A DNA stretch of 15,515 nt from SHZL01 sp035292625 (GTDB taxonomy: Bacteria > Pseudomonadota > Gammaproteobacteria > Xanthomonadales > SZUA-36): the NCBI GenBank assembly GCA_035292625.1, contig DATDPS010000254.1, positions 1 through 15,515 on the forward strand, in the 5' to 3' direction. A program made the position numbers and the translations under genes. Below, piece by piece: positions 14,972 through 15,515 of the stretch. The notes under the pieces are model-generated. The model was not told the origin of the DNA and ran no database searches. It was given only the letters and a program-made list of their open reading frames with translations. The number at the start of each line of letters is the position of its first letter. The stretch's first letter is position 1.

Positions 14972-15515
14972 ATGAGTGCCATTACCCCGCGCCGGGAAAC
15001 TCCGCTGGTTCGCATCGGCAGGGTATTGCTGGGCGGCCAACAAGCGGTCGTCGTGCAATCCATGACCAATACCGACACGGCCGATGCTGCCGCGACTGCC
15101 CGCCAGGTGGCGGAACTGGCGCGTGCGGGTTCCGAGCTGGTGCGCATCACTGTCAACACTCTCAAGGCTGCCCGGGCCGTGCCCGACATCGTGCGTCGCC
15201 TCGAGATGATGGGCTGCGACGTGCCCCTGATCGGCGACTTCCACTACAACGGCCACCAGTTGCTGACTGCAGTGCCCGAATGCGCGCGCCTGTTGCACAA
15301 GTACCGCATCAATCCCGGTAACGTGGGTTTTGGCCGCAAGCGGGATGAGCAATTTGCCACCATCATCGAACTGGCCATCGAGCACGACAAACCGGTGCGG
15401 ATCGGGGTCAATTGGGGCAGCCTGGACAGTGGCCTGCTGGCGCGTCTGATGGATGAAAATGCCGCCAGGCCGGAGCCACTGGAAGCCCGCCTGGTCATGC
15501 GCGAGGCGCTGATCC
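14972..15515 (+). CDS. ispG: 4-hydroxy-3-methylbut-2-en-1-yl diphosphate synthase IspG (partial, cut by right edge)
   Basis: Iron-sulfur enzyme of the MEP isoprenoid pathway that turns MEcPP into HMBPP. 181 codons are open to the window edge. Visible signatures are VVVQSMTNTDTADAAATARQ, LVRITVNT, IGDFHYNG, YRINPGNVGFG and KPVRIGVNWGSLDSGLL, all from the N-terminal TIM-barrel. The cysteines that bind the cluster lie in the missing part. Wording such as YRINPGNVGFGRKRDEQFA and NWGSLDSGLLARLMDENAA resembles the longer IspG form I know from alpha- and betaproteobacteria more than the 372-residue E. coli form; this is from memory. The start ATG has TGAGG (14957-14961) 10 nt upstream, overlapping the pgsA stop, and only 12 nt separate it from pgsA, so it is probably co-transcribed. 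Confidence 0.94.
   Translation, partial: MSAITPRRETPLVRIGRVLLGGQQAVVVQSMTNTDTADAAATARQVAELARAGSELVRITVNTLKAARAVPDIVRRLEMMGCDVPLIGDFHYNGHQLLTAVPECARLLHKYRINPGNVGFGRKRDEQFATIIELAIEHDKPVRIGVNWGSLDSGLLARLMDENAARPEPLEARLVMREALI

Noticed and set aside
14261..15385. Minus-strand open frame of 374 codons opposite pgsA and ispG
   Set aside because: Both plus-strand genes are clearly real with intact motifs; this frame crosses two genes and looks like a codon-bias shadow.
1..15515. Mobile elements, CRISPR arrays, tRNA or rRNA genes, defence or phage genes
   Set aside because: Looked for and not seen: coding sequence fills nearly the whole window with housekeeping genes and no spaced direct repeats or transposase motifs appear.

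Overview
The window is an ordinary housekeeping and envelope-biogenesis segment from a GC-rich gammaproteobacterium. Lipid A/LPS genes (msbA, lpxK, kdsB) and Lol lipoprotein-export genes show a Gram-negative outer membrane. The RNase E keeps the same residue numbering as the E. coli enzyme through its zinc-link (D303, D346, C404, C407). The divergent rne/rluC pair also matches gammaproteobacteria. The order comEC-exbB-exbD-msbA-lpxK-kdsB ... uvrC-pgsA recalls Xanthomonadales and related lineages. That placement is inference from remembered gene order, not from a search.

Layout: rne (RNase E) runs leftwards and leaves the window at base 1 without a stop. A 466-base gene-free interval follows. 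It holds the probable rne promoter at its far right end and a leader of about 430 nt with three small hairpins. Every other gene reads rightwards: rluC (23S rRNA pseudouridine synthase); lolC-type permease, lolD and comEC with overlapping ends; exbB, exbD, msbA, lpxK and kdsB with gaps or overlaps of at most 17 nt; uvrC behind a very AT-rich 54-base spacer; pgsA; and the first 181 codons of ispG, cut by the right edge.

How the genes fit together: lolC/lolD release lipoproteins from the inner membrane. msbA flips lipid A-core, lpxK phosphorylates the lipid A precursor and kdsB activates Kdo. pgsA starts phosphatidylglycerol synthesis and ispG works in isoprenoid precursor synthesis. ExbB/ExbD form a proton-driven energy-transducing pair embedded in this envelope block. 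comEC (DNA uptake) and uvrC (nucleotide excision repair) sit among them. rne and rluC belong to RNA metabolism.

No mobile element, CRISPR array, tRNA or rRNA gene, phage gene or defence gene was seen. I found no convincing undescribed system. The points most worth a second look are the rne promoter/leader with a palindrome over its -10, the missing Shine-Dalgarno sequences in genes that appear to begin transcription units, the AT-rich repeat island before uvrC, the single Lol permease, and the long-type IspG next to pgsA.
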